From NCBI GenBank assembly GCA_015698045.1, contig BLAL01000162.1, positions 744,001 through 808,000 of the forward strand: a stretch of 64,000 nucleotides of DNA, read 5' to 3'. The stretch's first letter is position 1. Every line of letters begins with the position of its first letter. The translations under genes were made by a program, and so were the position numbers. This document shows, one piece after another, positions 11,323-21,929 of this stretch. This DNA is from Rhizophagus clarus. Taxonomy: Eukaryota > Glomeromycota > Glomeromycetes > Glomerales > Glomeraceae. The notes under the pieces are model-generated. The model did no database searches. It was not told the origin of the DNA and was given only the letters and a program-made list of their open reading frames with translations.

Positions 11323-11816
11323 TTATCCAAGCAATATTTCATAAATAATAACTAAAATATTTAAAACAATCAAAGGAACTATTAATTAAAAAAATATATA
11401 TATTAATTTCTTTTAATATAAATTAAAACTTAAATAGGGAAAGAATTTAAATTAATTAATTACTCACTCCTCATTAAAGTTCTAACCGCCGATATAAGAT
11501 TTATAATCTTCGATTTGAATGATGTTACATCTCCATATCCTGGTTCTGGATGACTACTCATTCCAACTTATAATAACGAAGAGAATTTGTATTATTATAA
11601 CATATATAGAAAGAATTGATGAATCATAAAACAAATTCATTAAATACTTTCAAATTTTATGATATTTTTTCCACCGATCTTGTATCAAAACGCGTATATT
11701 CAAACTTTCTAAATATGAAACTTACTTCGTGCAAGAAATCGTTCTTCGTTTAATATTGCTATAGCATTTATTACCAATAAAATAACATAAATGATTTGTC
11801 CGATAGATAACACCAT
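11323..11816 (-). CDS. YOS1: Yos1/IER3IP1-like small ER-Golgi transport membrane protein
   Basis: Three exons on the minus strand: 11816-11726, 11566-11468 and 11378-11323, all GT-AG (donors GTAAGT and GTGAGT). The joined frame is 246 nt, 81 aa, the usual size for the family. Exon 1 encodes an N-terminal membrane segment (VLSIGQIIYVILLVINAIAI) ending LNEERFLAR. Exon 2 gives IGM...HPEPGYGDVTSFKSKI then INLISAVRTLMR. Exon 3 gives IPLIVLNILVIIYEILLG, a second membrane segment. The EERFL, K-hydrophobic-RT-hydrophobic-R and IPLI..NI motifs match yeast Yos1 and human IER3IP1. Yos1 is a subunit of the Yip1-Yif1 complex and is needed for ER-to-Golgi vesicle transport. Each exon is too short to stand out alone, so the gene is easy to miss. 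It is divergent from the SET gene. Confidence 0.93.
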
Positions 11817-11956
11817 TTTAAAAATATTAGAGAATGTTGAGTAAAAGTTTCTCAATGTTGAAATTGAAAAACTGTTAGCATGTGATGTGTAAATTTTTTA
11901 TTGGTTTTAGCTATTTTATATATCACGTGTCACGTTTTTTTCTGCATTTTTTTTCG
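11817..11956. promoter_or_regulatory. Short divergent intergenic region (140 bp)
   Basis: Separates the start codons of YOS1 (-) and the SET-domain gene (+). If the SET gene instead starts at the in-frame ATG at 11885, this space shrinks to about 68 bp. Contains CACGTG-related CACGTGTCACG near 11,923-11,934. Confidence 0.45.
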
Positions 11957-13133
11957 ATGACAGAATCGATTAAAGAGAGTCGAAAATCTGTAATTGAAGA
12001 TATATCAGATGGAGAAAGATTTTCTATTTCATTAATTTATGATGAAGTTAAAGAATTAGAAGAATTAAGAAATATATTTTATAAAGTAAAAGATATATAT
12101 ATTTTTCATAATCCTTTCTTCTTTCATTCGTCTTAATTTTTTCAATTCTCTTTTTCTTATTAGTATGTGAAAAATTGTGTATTGCCTAGCACAGCTTCCA
12201 GTTCATATTACGATGGATGTGATTGCGAAGATGATTGTGGATCTGAAGATTGCGGATGTAAATCCACTCATGGTAGATGTCTTTCTTTCCTCGATTAAAA
12301 CGCGTCTTATTAATACCATTTCGTTTTTACAGGATTCTTCTACGTATCACGTGGATTAAATACGATTTTTCTTCAATCCACTTCCATTTTGCCAAATATT
12401 TCGATATACGAATGTAACTCAAATTGTTCATGTTCTCCCAGTATATGCCCAAATAGATTAACACAACATGGAGTTTCATTACCATTGCAAGTTTTTAAGA
12501 GTGATTCTGGCTGTGGCTGGGGTGTAAGATCTCATATGCGTAAAATTCGTAAAGGTGAATTTGTTTGTGAATATGCTGGTGAAATTATTAAAACTGATGA
12601 AGCCAGACGAAGGTGGATCACGGCGAAAGAAAAGAATGAAGATAATTATATACTTTGTTTGAAAGAACATGTGTAAGTATAACATACGATGTGTGTTATC
12701 TTTGTATTACATACGTTTATCTCTAAATAAAAATTGTCTTCCTTATTATAGACAGGATCGAGTTCTAAGAACGGTAAGTAAAAATTAAGTTTCAACAATT
12801 TAACACCACTCACATTAATTCATTTTATCCCACTCATATTCTTCATAGAATATTGATCCGACTCATATAGGCAATGTAGGAAGGTTCATAAATCATTCAT
12901 GTGATCCGAACTTACAAATATTTCTCACAAGAATAAATTCTCTAATTCCTACAGCCGCCCTATTCGCAAAGAGAGATATCGAAATAAATGAAGAATTATC
13001 TTTTGATTACGCTGGTGGCATGAATGATAATAATGATAATATGCAAGAAATTAATACTAATGTAGAGAGAAAAAAATGTTTATGTGGAAGTCAATATTGT
13101 AAAAAGTATCTTCCGTTTGATCAATCTTTATAA
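11957..13133 (+). CDS. Histone-lysine N-methyltransferase, pre-SET/SET/post-SET (SETMAR SET-domain type)
   Basis: Five exons: 11957-12085, 12164-12272, 12333-12672, 12752-12773 and 12849-13133; the joined frame is 885 nt, 294 aa. The pre-SET cysteine cluster is CDCEDDCGSEDCGCKS and then ECNSNCSCSPSICPNR. The SET core has GWGVRSH, GEFVCEYAGEII, NYILCLKEH, IDPTHIGNVGRFINHSC (NHSC is the S-adenosylmethionine/catalytic motif) and EELSFDYAGG. The post-SET CLCGSQYCKKYLPFD has the zinc-binding CxCxxxxC. This order, and the LPFDQSL end, match the SET part of animal SETMAR and SUV39/Clr4-class H3K9 methyltransferases; there is no chromodomain and no transposase fused. The predicted role is heterochromatin marking, plausible for silencing repeats such as those next to it. 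An upstream in-frame ATG would add a hydrophobic N-terminus; I prefer MTESIKES. Confidence 0.93.
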
Positions 13134-13209
13134 AAACGTTGAACGTTTAAAATATAAAATTTGAAATAGCGAAAGAAGATTTTTGTCACGTGCAATGATG
13201 GAATAGGAC

Positions 13210-13902
13210 CTAGGGGTTAGATAAATAAACGGGGGGGCCAACTCATAGGTTACACAGGCTGATCAATGATTGCCGAAACTGATACCATATGTAATTTTAT
13301 ATGTAACACTATTAAAAAGTGATTTTACCCCATGTTTAAGACGCAAGATTGACCAATAATCAATATAATCTATGAAAAAAAAATTGCAGATCGGCAATAA
13401 TAGAATACGAAACTATGATTTTTATCAAAGTTTCGCGTCTATATCTTTTAAAAAACAGGATCGGCTATTTGAAATACCTCAAAACTATATAAAATTTTAT
13501 TAAATATTTGAAAAAAATACACAATAAAAGAAGAAAACACTATTTTTAAATGTTTTTTAAAAAAATATTTATAGTTTGTTTATTGGAGATCTAAAAAAAA
13601 ATAAAAAAAAATTTCTAATTTCTATTGTCAAGTAGTAAAAATATATAAAACTAAAAAAAAAAGTAACCAATGGTCTAATTTGAATAAAAAGACTTCGTTT
13701 ATATAAAGCTAACATATACGACCTTAATTTTTTTGGATCGGCTACTTTCTTATGCGTCTAACTTGGAAAAAATCGAAAAAAGTGAATTTTTAATATGAAA
13801 TTTCGCTTGTGTAACCGATTTATGAGAACGACAGTTCTGGCCTTTATTGATCAGCCTGTGTAACCTTAAGTTGATCCCCCCGTTTATTTATCTAACCCCT
13901 AG
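13210..13902. mobile_element. 693-bp MITE with ~60-bp TIRs and 7-bp TSD ATAGGAC
   Basis: Left end CTAGGGGTTAGATAAATAAA then CGGGGGG; right end, read on the minus strand, starts with the same 27 or so bases. The similarity continues through GGTTACACAGGCTGATCAAT. Direct repeats ATAGGAC flank it at 13203-13209 and 13903-13909. The interior is A/T-rich with no frame. The 7-bp duplication with TAGGG-type ends would suit a hAT-related or other DDE superfamily; I do not commit. It begins 77 bp after the SET gene stop codon. Confidence 0.92.
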
Positions 13903-13909
13903 ATAGGAC

Positions 13910-14946
13910 AATGTAAAATTGAAAAAATATTTGGGATTGGACTAATTGGAAACGTCCACTCCAAGTCCAAATGTATTTGGACACTAACGGAATTTGGAAT
14001 AAGTCCAATAACTTTTTGACTATGTCTAAAATTTTTTTTTTGCTTTCTCATCAAAGTTTTACCGTATAATAACTTGTAAACACGTTATTTATTATGATGA
14101 TTACTGGTATAGTTTTTGTAATAATTACTAGTGTGTTGTAGGGATTATGACTACCAAATGACTTGTGGAATTGCTAATTGTAGCGGCAAGTGTGACATCT
14201 GCGAACACTACATAATTTATTCCATTTTTTCAGCAAGATTCTCAATGGAGGAAATTTTCAAATTGCTGCGGTGATAAAGAAACATTAATTTCTTGACCAA
14301 AAGTGGCGCTTTGACTTTGTAATAAATAAGATGATTTTTCCCAATGATGATGGAATTTGTAAAATTTGTGGTTGTTGTGAAAGACTATTTGCTGCTTGTT
14401 CTAGACGAATTTTCCCTCTTAATCAAAAACCAGCTTAAATTTGTTTATTTTGTAATTAATATAGGAATACCGTTACCAAATATGAACACTTTAACTTTTG
14501 AACAATTTTGATTGGTGAAATTTATTTTGTGCATATAAAGCGAATCAAAAGAAAGGAAGAAATTGAAAAATAAGAGTGTGCGTGCCGTATAGAATTGAAT
14601 GTCATATAATGAAATATTCTTGCCCTTTTTGCATAGTTACAGAACAACAACCAGCTGAATAATTCATCAATTTTCTTTAATGAATTAGACTTTTTTTTAA
14701 TCATCATGAAAAAAAAGTTGATTTTATTTATGTTTAAAAGCTAAATTACAAAAATTAAGTATGATAAAGACGACAAATTAATAGAACATGGAACTATGGA
14801 TATTGTAATATTAAGATGCAATAAACAATAATAAATCGTGAGGTCAATCAGTCTTACAGAACGAGATATCCAACATTTATTTTATCATTACCTTTAAATC
14901 AGGAATTGTTAAAATTCGAAACATTTCACACGTAACCAGTGATGGC
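13910..14946. other. Intergenic DNA between two TIR elements
   Basis: AT-rich. A short frame at about 14,340-14,438 is Cys-rich (DDGICKICGCCERLFAACSR), perhaps a relic of a zinc-finger or transposon protein, but it is too short and isolated to call. Short TTGGAC-type words recur at 13,930-14,020 and again at 17,060-17,100 beyond the hAT element, suggesting one older repeat split by the insertion. Confidence 0.35.
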
Positions 14947-14954
14947 CTTTTGGA

Positions 14955-17054
14955 CAGAGACCTGAGAAAATTCTGATATCAAATCATAAATTTTTATCAC
15001 GATAACGCCAAAAATTCCGATTTTATTCTGATATAAATTTTACTAATTGTAATAAGAAAATTGCATTTATTTACCGCTATTTTGGTTATTAAAATACATC
15101 ATAGTAAGAAATTTAAGTGATTCCAGACTTAAGTTTTGTCTATCATCATCTAAAATTTTATTATATGCAGAAAAACTTCTTTCTACTGCACAGGAAGAGA
15201 TTGGTAACCATATATAATTTCGTACTATTTTTTCTAAAAGTGGAAGTTGTAATGAAACTTTATCCCAAAATTCATTTAATTCAGAAAATTCTATAAGATT
15301 TAGATTTATATTGACATAAATTGACCATTCTTGAATAAGAGATGTTGATGGATTAGCCAGTTCTCTAATAATCTGATAAGAATAGATATCTCTATTAGCA
15401 GTTGTTAATGTTAAAAATCGTGGGTTAAAAACTTGTACAGCCCTAAATAAAGAACGTGCAGGATGTTGTAATACATGATCTTCAAGTTTTTTGTAAGCTG
15501 CATGATATGCTTGTTAAAATACTGGACAAAATGCCGTTAAAGGAGAATTAAATTTTTGTAATACTAAATCCATAGTTGATCCAACATTAGTGATAGTTTT
15601 TCCCATAGTAATTCGTGCTTCAAGCTGTTGTAACCTTTGTTCAATAAATGGAAATATTGGTTTATTTTCTTGTTGGAAAAAATCAAGATCAGCTACAAAT
15701 TGCTGTGCATTTTCCTGAATAAATGCTAAATATATTTTAATACGTTCATTGATTTGTTGATCTGTAAAAGCTGAATTTATCTTTTCAATCATTGGCGTTG
15801 AATTTTCTTTGCTTTCTTCATTATAAAATCCACGAATATAATCCAAATTTTGATATACATGAAATGCCATACGAAACCAAGTATTCCATCTTGTTGTATT
15901 AGATAAAGGTATATTTTTTGGATTAGATACTCCTTGACGTTGAAGATATGATTTGTAACGTACTTTTTGACTTTTACTATAGACAAAAGTTTGTTTGATA
16001 TTTGCTAGTAATTGATGTACATCTTGAAAATGATTGATTGATACCCACGCCTCTCTAAAAAACATAAATATTAATAATTACTTTTAGATATATTAATAGC
16101 TTATATTAAATAAAATATACTAATCCAATAAGGTTTAATATATGTGTTAAACATGGCAAATGGATTAATTGAGGCATTAATGGTTTCAATACATCTCGAT
16201 AACACTTTTTCATATACGCTACCGAATCTGATGCAACTAATTGTGGCAGATCAAAAGAAATTCCCCATTGAACCAAAATTTGAATTATAAGTTGTCCAAT
16301 TGTACAGTTATTAACATTTTCTAAATAATCAACATGAACTAATTTTGTTACACCATTATAGCTAAAAAGTATATTAACTACACTTCGTGCCCTACAATCT
16401 GTAGTTTCATCTACAATAATTGAAACACATTTACCACAAAAATATTCTTTAAGTTGTTTTATATGATCTTCAAATAATTTTGGTAAATAATCACGACGCA
16501 AAGCAACTGATGTTGGAATAAAGCATCCTTCATTACAATTTTCACGCAACCAATTTTAAAGTTTATCTATTTTTTCTAATGGAATATCAGCTGTTACAAA
16601 TGCATCTACTAAATTATTTATAACAGTTTTTTTAATTTCAGATGCATTAAGAATAGTTTGGATAGTTGGTTGTCTTTTCTTTATTTGTTGTTCTTTTTTC
16701 TCTTTTTTATTACGAAGATGTGTTTTAGAACCTATATGAGCAGTAATTGTATTCTTTAATACTATGATCACAAAAACAACAAATAAGTTTTCCATTATCC
16801 ACAAAAAAGTCTTCAGGGAATTCTCGTGCATGCGAAGCAGCAGTAACTGTTGAAGTTGGTGGCATTTTGATTAAAAAAAAATTTTAAGGGGTGAAAATGA
16901 AATTTAAATACGCTAATCCATATTTATGATTGGCTAATTATCACGTATTGGAATAAAATTACCAAAATTTATGAAAATTCTGTTTTATTCCATTATACAG
17001 CAAAAATTCCAATTTATTCATTTATTATAAAAATGGAATTTTCTCAGGTCTCTG
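14955..17054 (-). mobile_element. Full-length hAT transposon, 2,100 bp, TSD CTTTTGGA
   Basis: The exact 8-bp direct repeat CTTTTGGA lies at 14947-14954 and 17055-17062. The terminal inverted repeats are CAGAGACCTGAGAAAATTC at both ends, with more scattered matches inside. CAGRG-type termini and 8-bp TSDs are diagnostic of hAT. The transposase gene is on the minus strand and is broken (see the separate entry). Confidence 0.95.
15067..16865 (-). pseudogene. hAT transposase, inactivated
   Basis: From ATG at 16865 the reading begins MPPTSTVTAASHAREFPEDF with a BED-type zinc finger (CCFCDHS...HIGSKTHLR) that changes frame inside the finger. A second stop (TAA) follows EKIDKL; the frame continues NWLRENCNEGCFIP, SIIVDETTDCRARSV (first catalytic Asp region), LVASDSVAYMKKC and HLPCLTHILNLIG. 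A gap (possible intron, about 16,045-16,115) follows, then EAWVSINHF..., NTTRWNTWFRM, a stop after FCPVF, and the C-terminal dimerisation block LPLLEKIVRNYIWLPISSCAVERSFSAYNK (given here as two joined parts of the same domain, LPLLEKIV and SSCAVERSFS). The end is at 15067. At least one frameshift and two in-frame stops make it non-functional. Confidence 0.9.
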
Positions 17055-17062
17055 CTTTTGGA

Positions 17063-19238
17063 TTATTGGACTATTGGGCTATTGGACTTACATTTGTTTT
17101 TGATTTTTTCACTTTTCTCATTTATAAATAAGTAAATCCTATAGCTGCATCATATCAAATACAGTACAAAATCAAAAATTATTTTATCATCCTTTATTCA
17201 TCATAACTATATCTTCAGCAGCGCGAAAAAAAAACTTAAAAAAGTTTTGGAAGAATTCCAGTAAAGCATAAAAATTCTGGAAATTGGCTTTTTTAACCGG
17301 AATTTTTTTTGTACTACTGTTTAATTGATTATAAAATAAGTATAATGGACTAAAATTTCCAGCAATTTTAAAATATTCCAGAAATTTGCTGTATCGTGAT
17401 CGGAAAAATTCTGGGATTATAAAAATTTACCAGATTTACTAGAAATTTGCTGGAAAAACCGGTAAAATTAGAATAGATTTTTCACGCTGATCTTCAGTAC
17501 CACCTTTTTGTTTACTTTTATTTAATTTATCCTTTTATATTTAACAAAAAAAAAAATGTAAAATAAATATTAATAAATTTATTAAATAAAAGAGCACATA
17601 TTTTTGTTTTAGAACATATATAATGCAAATACATATTTTAAAAATTAATATAAAACTGGTTTATATAATCTCCAATCCTAATTTTTAAAAAAACAAAATA
17701 ATAAAATCAAATTTAAATATATATACAGTCTTTTTAGTTACAATAATAATATGTGATTGTTTATTAATAATAAAATGCCTTATTTCTAATTGATTATTAT
17801 TTAAATTCTCATTTCAGATATAATTTGATATTACTTAACTTATTATATGATAAATATTTTTGATTGGCTAATTTTTTCATTAATATTATAATATAAAGAT
17901 TTTTTTTTTTTTAGAAATGTGAATTTTTGAATAATAAAATAAATAGTAAGTTAAATAGAAAAAGAAAGAGAAGATTTTTTTGAATTTGGAATGATTTTTT
18001 CTTTTTTTCTTCTTTAAAAATATGATAACTTTTTGAATAATAAGATAAGTAGTAAATTAAATAAAAAAAAAGGAAAGATTCTTTTTTTAATTGAAAACTT
18101 TACTAATATTTTCTTTATTTTTTTTTATTTTTAGGATTTTTAATTATGGTTTTTAAATACTATAAATTAATGAAAAAGAAAAGAAAAAGAATTAGTTTTT
18201 TTTTAAAATTGAAAATATTATTAATATTTTTTTTTTTTTTTTTTTTAGAAACATGACTTCTTAAATATAGTTTTTTTTCAATATAATAAATCCTATATTT
18301 TGGCTAATTAAGCTTTTATTATAAATAAATTTATTAATACTATCCCTTAAACTGTACATCAGAAATTTCTGTGATTAATGCATATTTGATAAATATTAAT
18401 ATCCAATATATATCATTTTTTTAGCAATATTTAGTAATGATAAAATATATTTGGAATTTTTATCATTAAATGAATAGTATTTAATAATATTTATCACTTT
18501 AATTTTAATGTTTATCATATAAATTCAACATATCATGATATTAAGAAAAAAAAACTTTGCTTTTTTTTCTAATTTTTTCTATTATATTTGTTTACTTCTG
18601 AATATAAATATTTCTCACTATAGATTTGTTATAATTATTATAGCTATATTTTTAACTCTTAAATATTTTTTACTTTATTATACATGTATATTTGTAATTT
18701 TAACTATAATTGCAGATTAAACTAGTTTTTAAATTTGACAAAACAGAAAACCTCAGTTTTGATAATATTTTTTTAATAATTTATTATAGTTTTGTCATTA
18801 TATATGATTTTTATAATCAAGTTTTATCATTTTTTTATTAAATTTTTAATATAATTTTATCAAGTTTCACATTTACTATAAGGATTCACCTGCAATCTTA
18901 GTTTTAACATTACTTGTGATGTTTAATTATTTAATAATAATAAAAAAAAGAAAAATTTTTTTTTATATATAAAAGGTTATTAATTATGCTACTTTATTTA
19001 AATAAAATCACTAACAGAAAATACAAAAAAAAAGTATACTTAATATAGCAAGAAAAGTATTAAACTTGATCCTTGAAAAGGTATAATCTTAAAAAAAAAA
19101 ATCTGAAACTACATAAACAAAATAATGTATAGAAAAAAGGATAATATTAATATATAATTTAACTTTAATATTAATTTCTTCTCTAAAGCAGATAGAAAAG
19201 TATCTTAAAAATTAAAATATAAGATGATCATTATTATA
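17063..19238. other. AT-rich, gene-free DNA
   Basis: Repeated A/T homopolymers and short degenerate words. A locally repetitive patch at about 17,230-17,470 contains several ATTCCAG / CTGGAAT words and may be a decayed inverted-repeat element (AATTTGCTGGAAA near its right side). Between 17,880 and 18,250 there are three degenerate direct copies of a purine-rich segment (GAAAAAGAAAGAGAAGATT-like). No gene is supported. Confidence 0.45.
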
Positions 19239-19246
19239 GTTATCTC

Positions 19247-21061
19247 TAAAGCTCCGCATGAGCTGAGTCAGCTTGCAAGCTGGCTCAAGCTTTTCAAGCT
19301 AAGTCAAGCCAAGCCATGATTAAATTGGCTTGGTGGCTCACAAGCCAGCTTGAAAAAACTTGAGTCAGGTATTAGGCTTGGCTTGATAAACTCAAGCTGG
19401 CAGTGGGCTTGGTTTAAAAAACTCAAGCCGGCTCATGAGTCAGATCAAGCTCGGCAATTTTTTATATAAAATGCCAGTACCAATAGTTCCAGCGTTTTTT
19501 TTTTGCAAATTTATATATAAAAAATGCCAGAACTATTTGTTCTAGCACTTTTTGCAATTTTATGAATAAAAAATGCTAGTATCAATAATTCTGGCATTTT
19601 TTTTTATGATTTTATAATACAAAACACCATTAACGCTATAACGAATTATTCAGTATAAAGGCAGGATCATGTGATTTGCCGATCTAATCAGATAATCTGA
19701 ATATCCGATCTTTTTTTTAATCATTTATCAGTTTATTTTTGTGGTGTTGCCAGACGAAAAGCACAACCGGACTTTTGGAATTAAGGTAAGGGAGGGGTTG
19801 GAGGAGGTATTTTGGTGTTTTTTTTAACTAATTAAGTATTAACTTTTTTTTACTTTTTGTAGTGTTGCCAGACGAAAAGCACGACCGGACTTTTGGAATT
19901 AAGGTAAGGGAAGGTGGGAAAGTGTTTTTCGGTGTTTTTTTAACTAATTAATTAATTATTTTTTTTTTATTTTTTTGTAGTGTTGCCAGACGAAAGACAC
20001 GACCAGACTTTTGGAATTAAGGTAAGGGAGGGGTTGGGGGAGGTATTTCGTTGTTTTTTTTTAACTAATTAATTAATTATTTTTTATTTTTATTTTTTGT
20101 AGTGTTGCCAGACGAAAAGCACGACCGGACTTTTAGAATTAAGGTAAAGGAGAAGGGTTGGGGAAGGTGTTTCATTGTTTTTTTTTTAATTAATTAAGTA
20201 TTAACTTTTTTTTTATTTTTTTGTAGTATTGCCGGATGCAAACTTTTGGAATTAAGGTAAGGGAGGGCGAGGGAAGTGTTTTTCAGTAATTTTTTTTAAC
20301 TAACTAATTAATTATTTTTTTTTTACTTTTTGTAGTGTTGCCAAACGAAAAGCATGACCGGACTTTTGGAATTAAAGTAAAGGAAGGTGGGTGAGGTGTC
20401 TTTCGTTGTTCTTTTTTTTAACTAATTAATTATTTTTTTTATTTTTTGTAGTGTTGCTGGGCGAAAAACATGACTGGACTTTTGGAATTAGAGTATTAAA
20501 AACTGAAAAAGAATAATAAAAATAAATAAATTTGGTATAAAATACTGAAAAAAAGTGAAAAAAAAATTTTGGTAAATACCGAGTAATTTAATTTACCGAA
20601 ATTAGTATTTTTTAAAAATAAATCCACATATACAGTATCTATTATAAACTCTACGCAAACATAATATATGAGTTACTTCCAAATTGACCGATCTACGCAA
20701 ACTCAATTTGTAGGTTTAAAAAGTAATTTCATATAAACTCTACGCAAACTCGTATGTGAGTTATATTAGTATTATTCAGGGTCCTGCCGGGTCCATTAAT
20801 TCTGGTGTTTTTTTTTGTAACTTTACATATAAAAATGCCTAGTTTCAGTTTTTTTTTTTGATAATAAAGCTTGAGCCAGCTTGAGCCAGCTCAAGCTCAA
20901 CTTGGCTTGAGCCAGAATTTTTTATGGTTCAGCTTGGCTTGAATGAGTTGAGCCAAGATTTTTTGTGGCTTGACTTATTTTGGCTCAAGCCAGAATTTTT
21001 TTTTTCAAGCCAAACCAAGCCAGACTGTAGCTTGACTTGAGCCAGCTCATGCGAAGCTTTA
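19247..21061. mobile_element. 1,815-bp TIR element (8-bp TSD GTTATCTC) carrying an exon-like cassette array
   Basis: GTTATCTC flanks the element at 19239-19246 and 21062-21069. The ends are TAAAGCTCCGCATGAGCTG (left) and TAAAGCTTCGCATGAGCTG (right, minus strand). Next to each end lie many AGCTTGAGCC / GGCTCAAGCT subterminal repeats, as in many hAT-type elements. Inside are hairpin words (ATGCCAGAACTATTTGTTCT at about 19,520) and the array at 19,745-20,492. No transposase is encoded, so it is non-autonomous. Assignment to hAT rests on TSD size and the subterminal repeats. Confidence 0.9.
19745..20492 (+). repeat. Seven tandem 41-nt exon-like segments separated by intron-like spacers
   Basis: Segments start at 19745, 19863, 19981, 20103, 20227 (shortened to 30 nt), 20336 and 20452, with spacing of 109-124 bp. 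Each begins TGTTGCCAGACGAAAAGCAC (or a near copy) and ends GGACTTTTGGAATTAAG. Upstream is a T-rich tract ending TTTTTGTAG (5 of 7 copies exact), and downstream is GTAAGG or GTAAAG. These are ideal 3' and 5' splice contexts on the plus strand. Joined segments contain stops in the frames I checked (the AATTAA end is the cause), so the array is unlikely to encode protein. Confidence 0.9.
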
Positions 21062-21069
21062 GTTATCTC

Positions 21070-21929
21070 ATTCTTAGCTTTATTTTGGTATCTTTTTCAT
21101 GCTTTTAGCCTTATAAAAATTGAAAATTAATAATTGATTATCAGTAAATTTATTATTCAAAATAACTTTATTGATAAAATAAGCATATCTTTTAACTATA
21201 AAAAAAAAATAAAATAACTTTATTGGATACTACTTATTAATTATAATAGATATCTGAAATTGTTCTTTTAATTTTTGTTCTTTAAGACACTAAGATTTAG
21301 GATACTAGTATATAATTGTATTATCTAATTTTACTATTAAATTTATAAAACGTAGTCTGTAAAGGCTTTCAGTAAAAATATCATCTTTACCTAAAAAAAA
21401 ATAATTTTGAAAAAACAAAAATTATATGTATCATATAATATGTTAATTGCATTCCTAATAATCTTTTTTTAAACTTTTTAAGCTTTTTTTTAAAGCTTGT
21501 TCTTCTTTTTTTCCCAATTTTCTTTTTTTCACTTTTTCTTTTTATTCGTTCATTCATTTTATTTTTTTCTTTATTTTTTCCTTTTCTTATTATTCTCTTT
21601 TCTTTTTCAATTCCTTAGTTATAACATTTAGTTAATCTTTTACTTTTATATTTCCTTGGACTTAGCATTTTGGTAAATTTTTTTTTCTTAATTTTTTCAA
21701 TTATTTTTTGTTTGATGAACTCTCTAACAATTTGTTTATACAGTTATTTTATTTTTAGGTATACTATTTCTTTCAAAATAAGGTAAGTTCAGTTTATTTT
21801 ATTTTATTGTTTCTTTTTAATACCTTTATTACTAATAGTTATTCTTATTACAATATTTCTTTATTTAGATTTTAATAAAATAAGTGTTCAGACTAATCAG
21901 ATTTTTATTATAAAAAATTTATTAATATT
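21070..21929. other. AT-rich gene-free DNA
   Basis: Pyrimidine-rich stretch (about 21,475-21,620) and otherwise simple AT-rich sequence. No coding signal. Confidence 0.4.

Noticed and set aside
14340..14440. Cys-rich peptide DDGICKICGCCERLFAACSR
   Set aside because: Only about 33 codons, without a neighbouring exon or an identifiable family; may be chance or a transposon relic.
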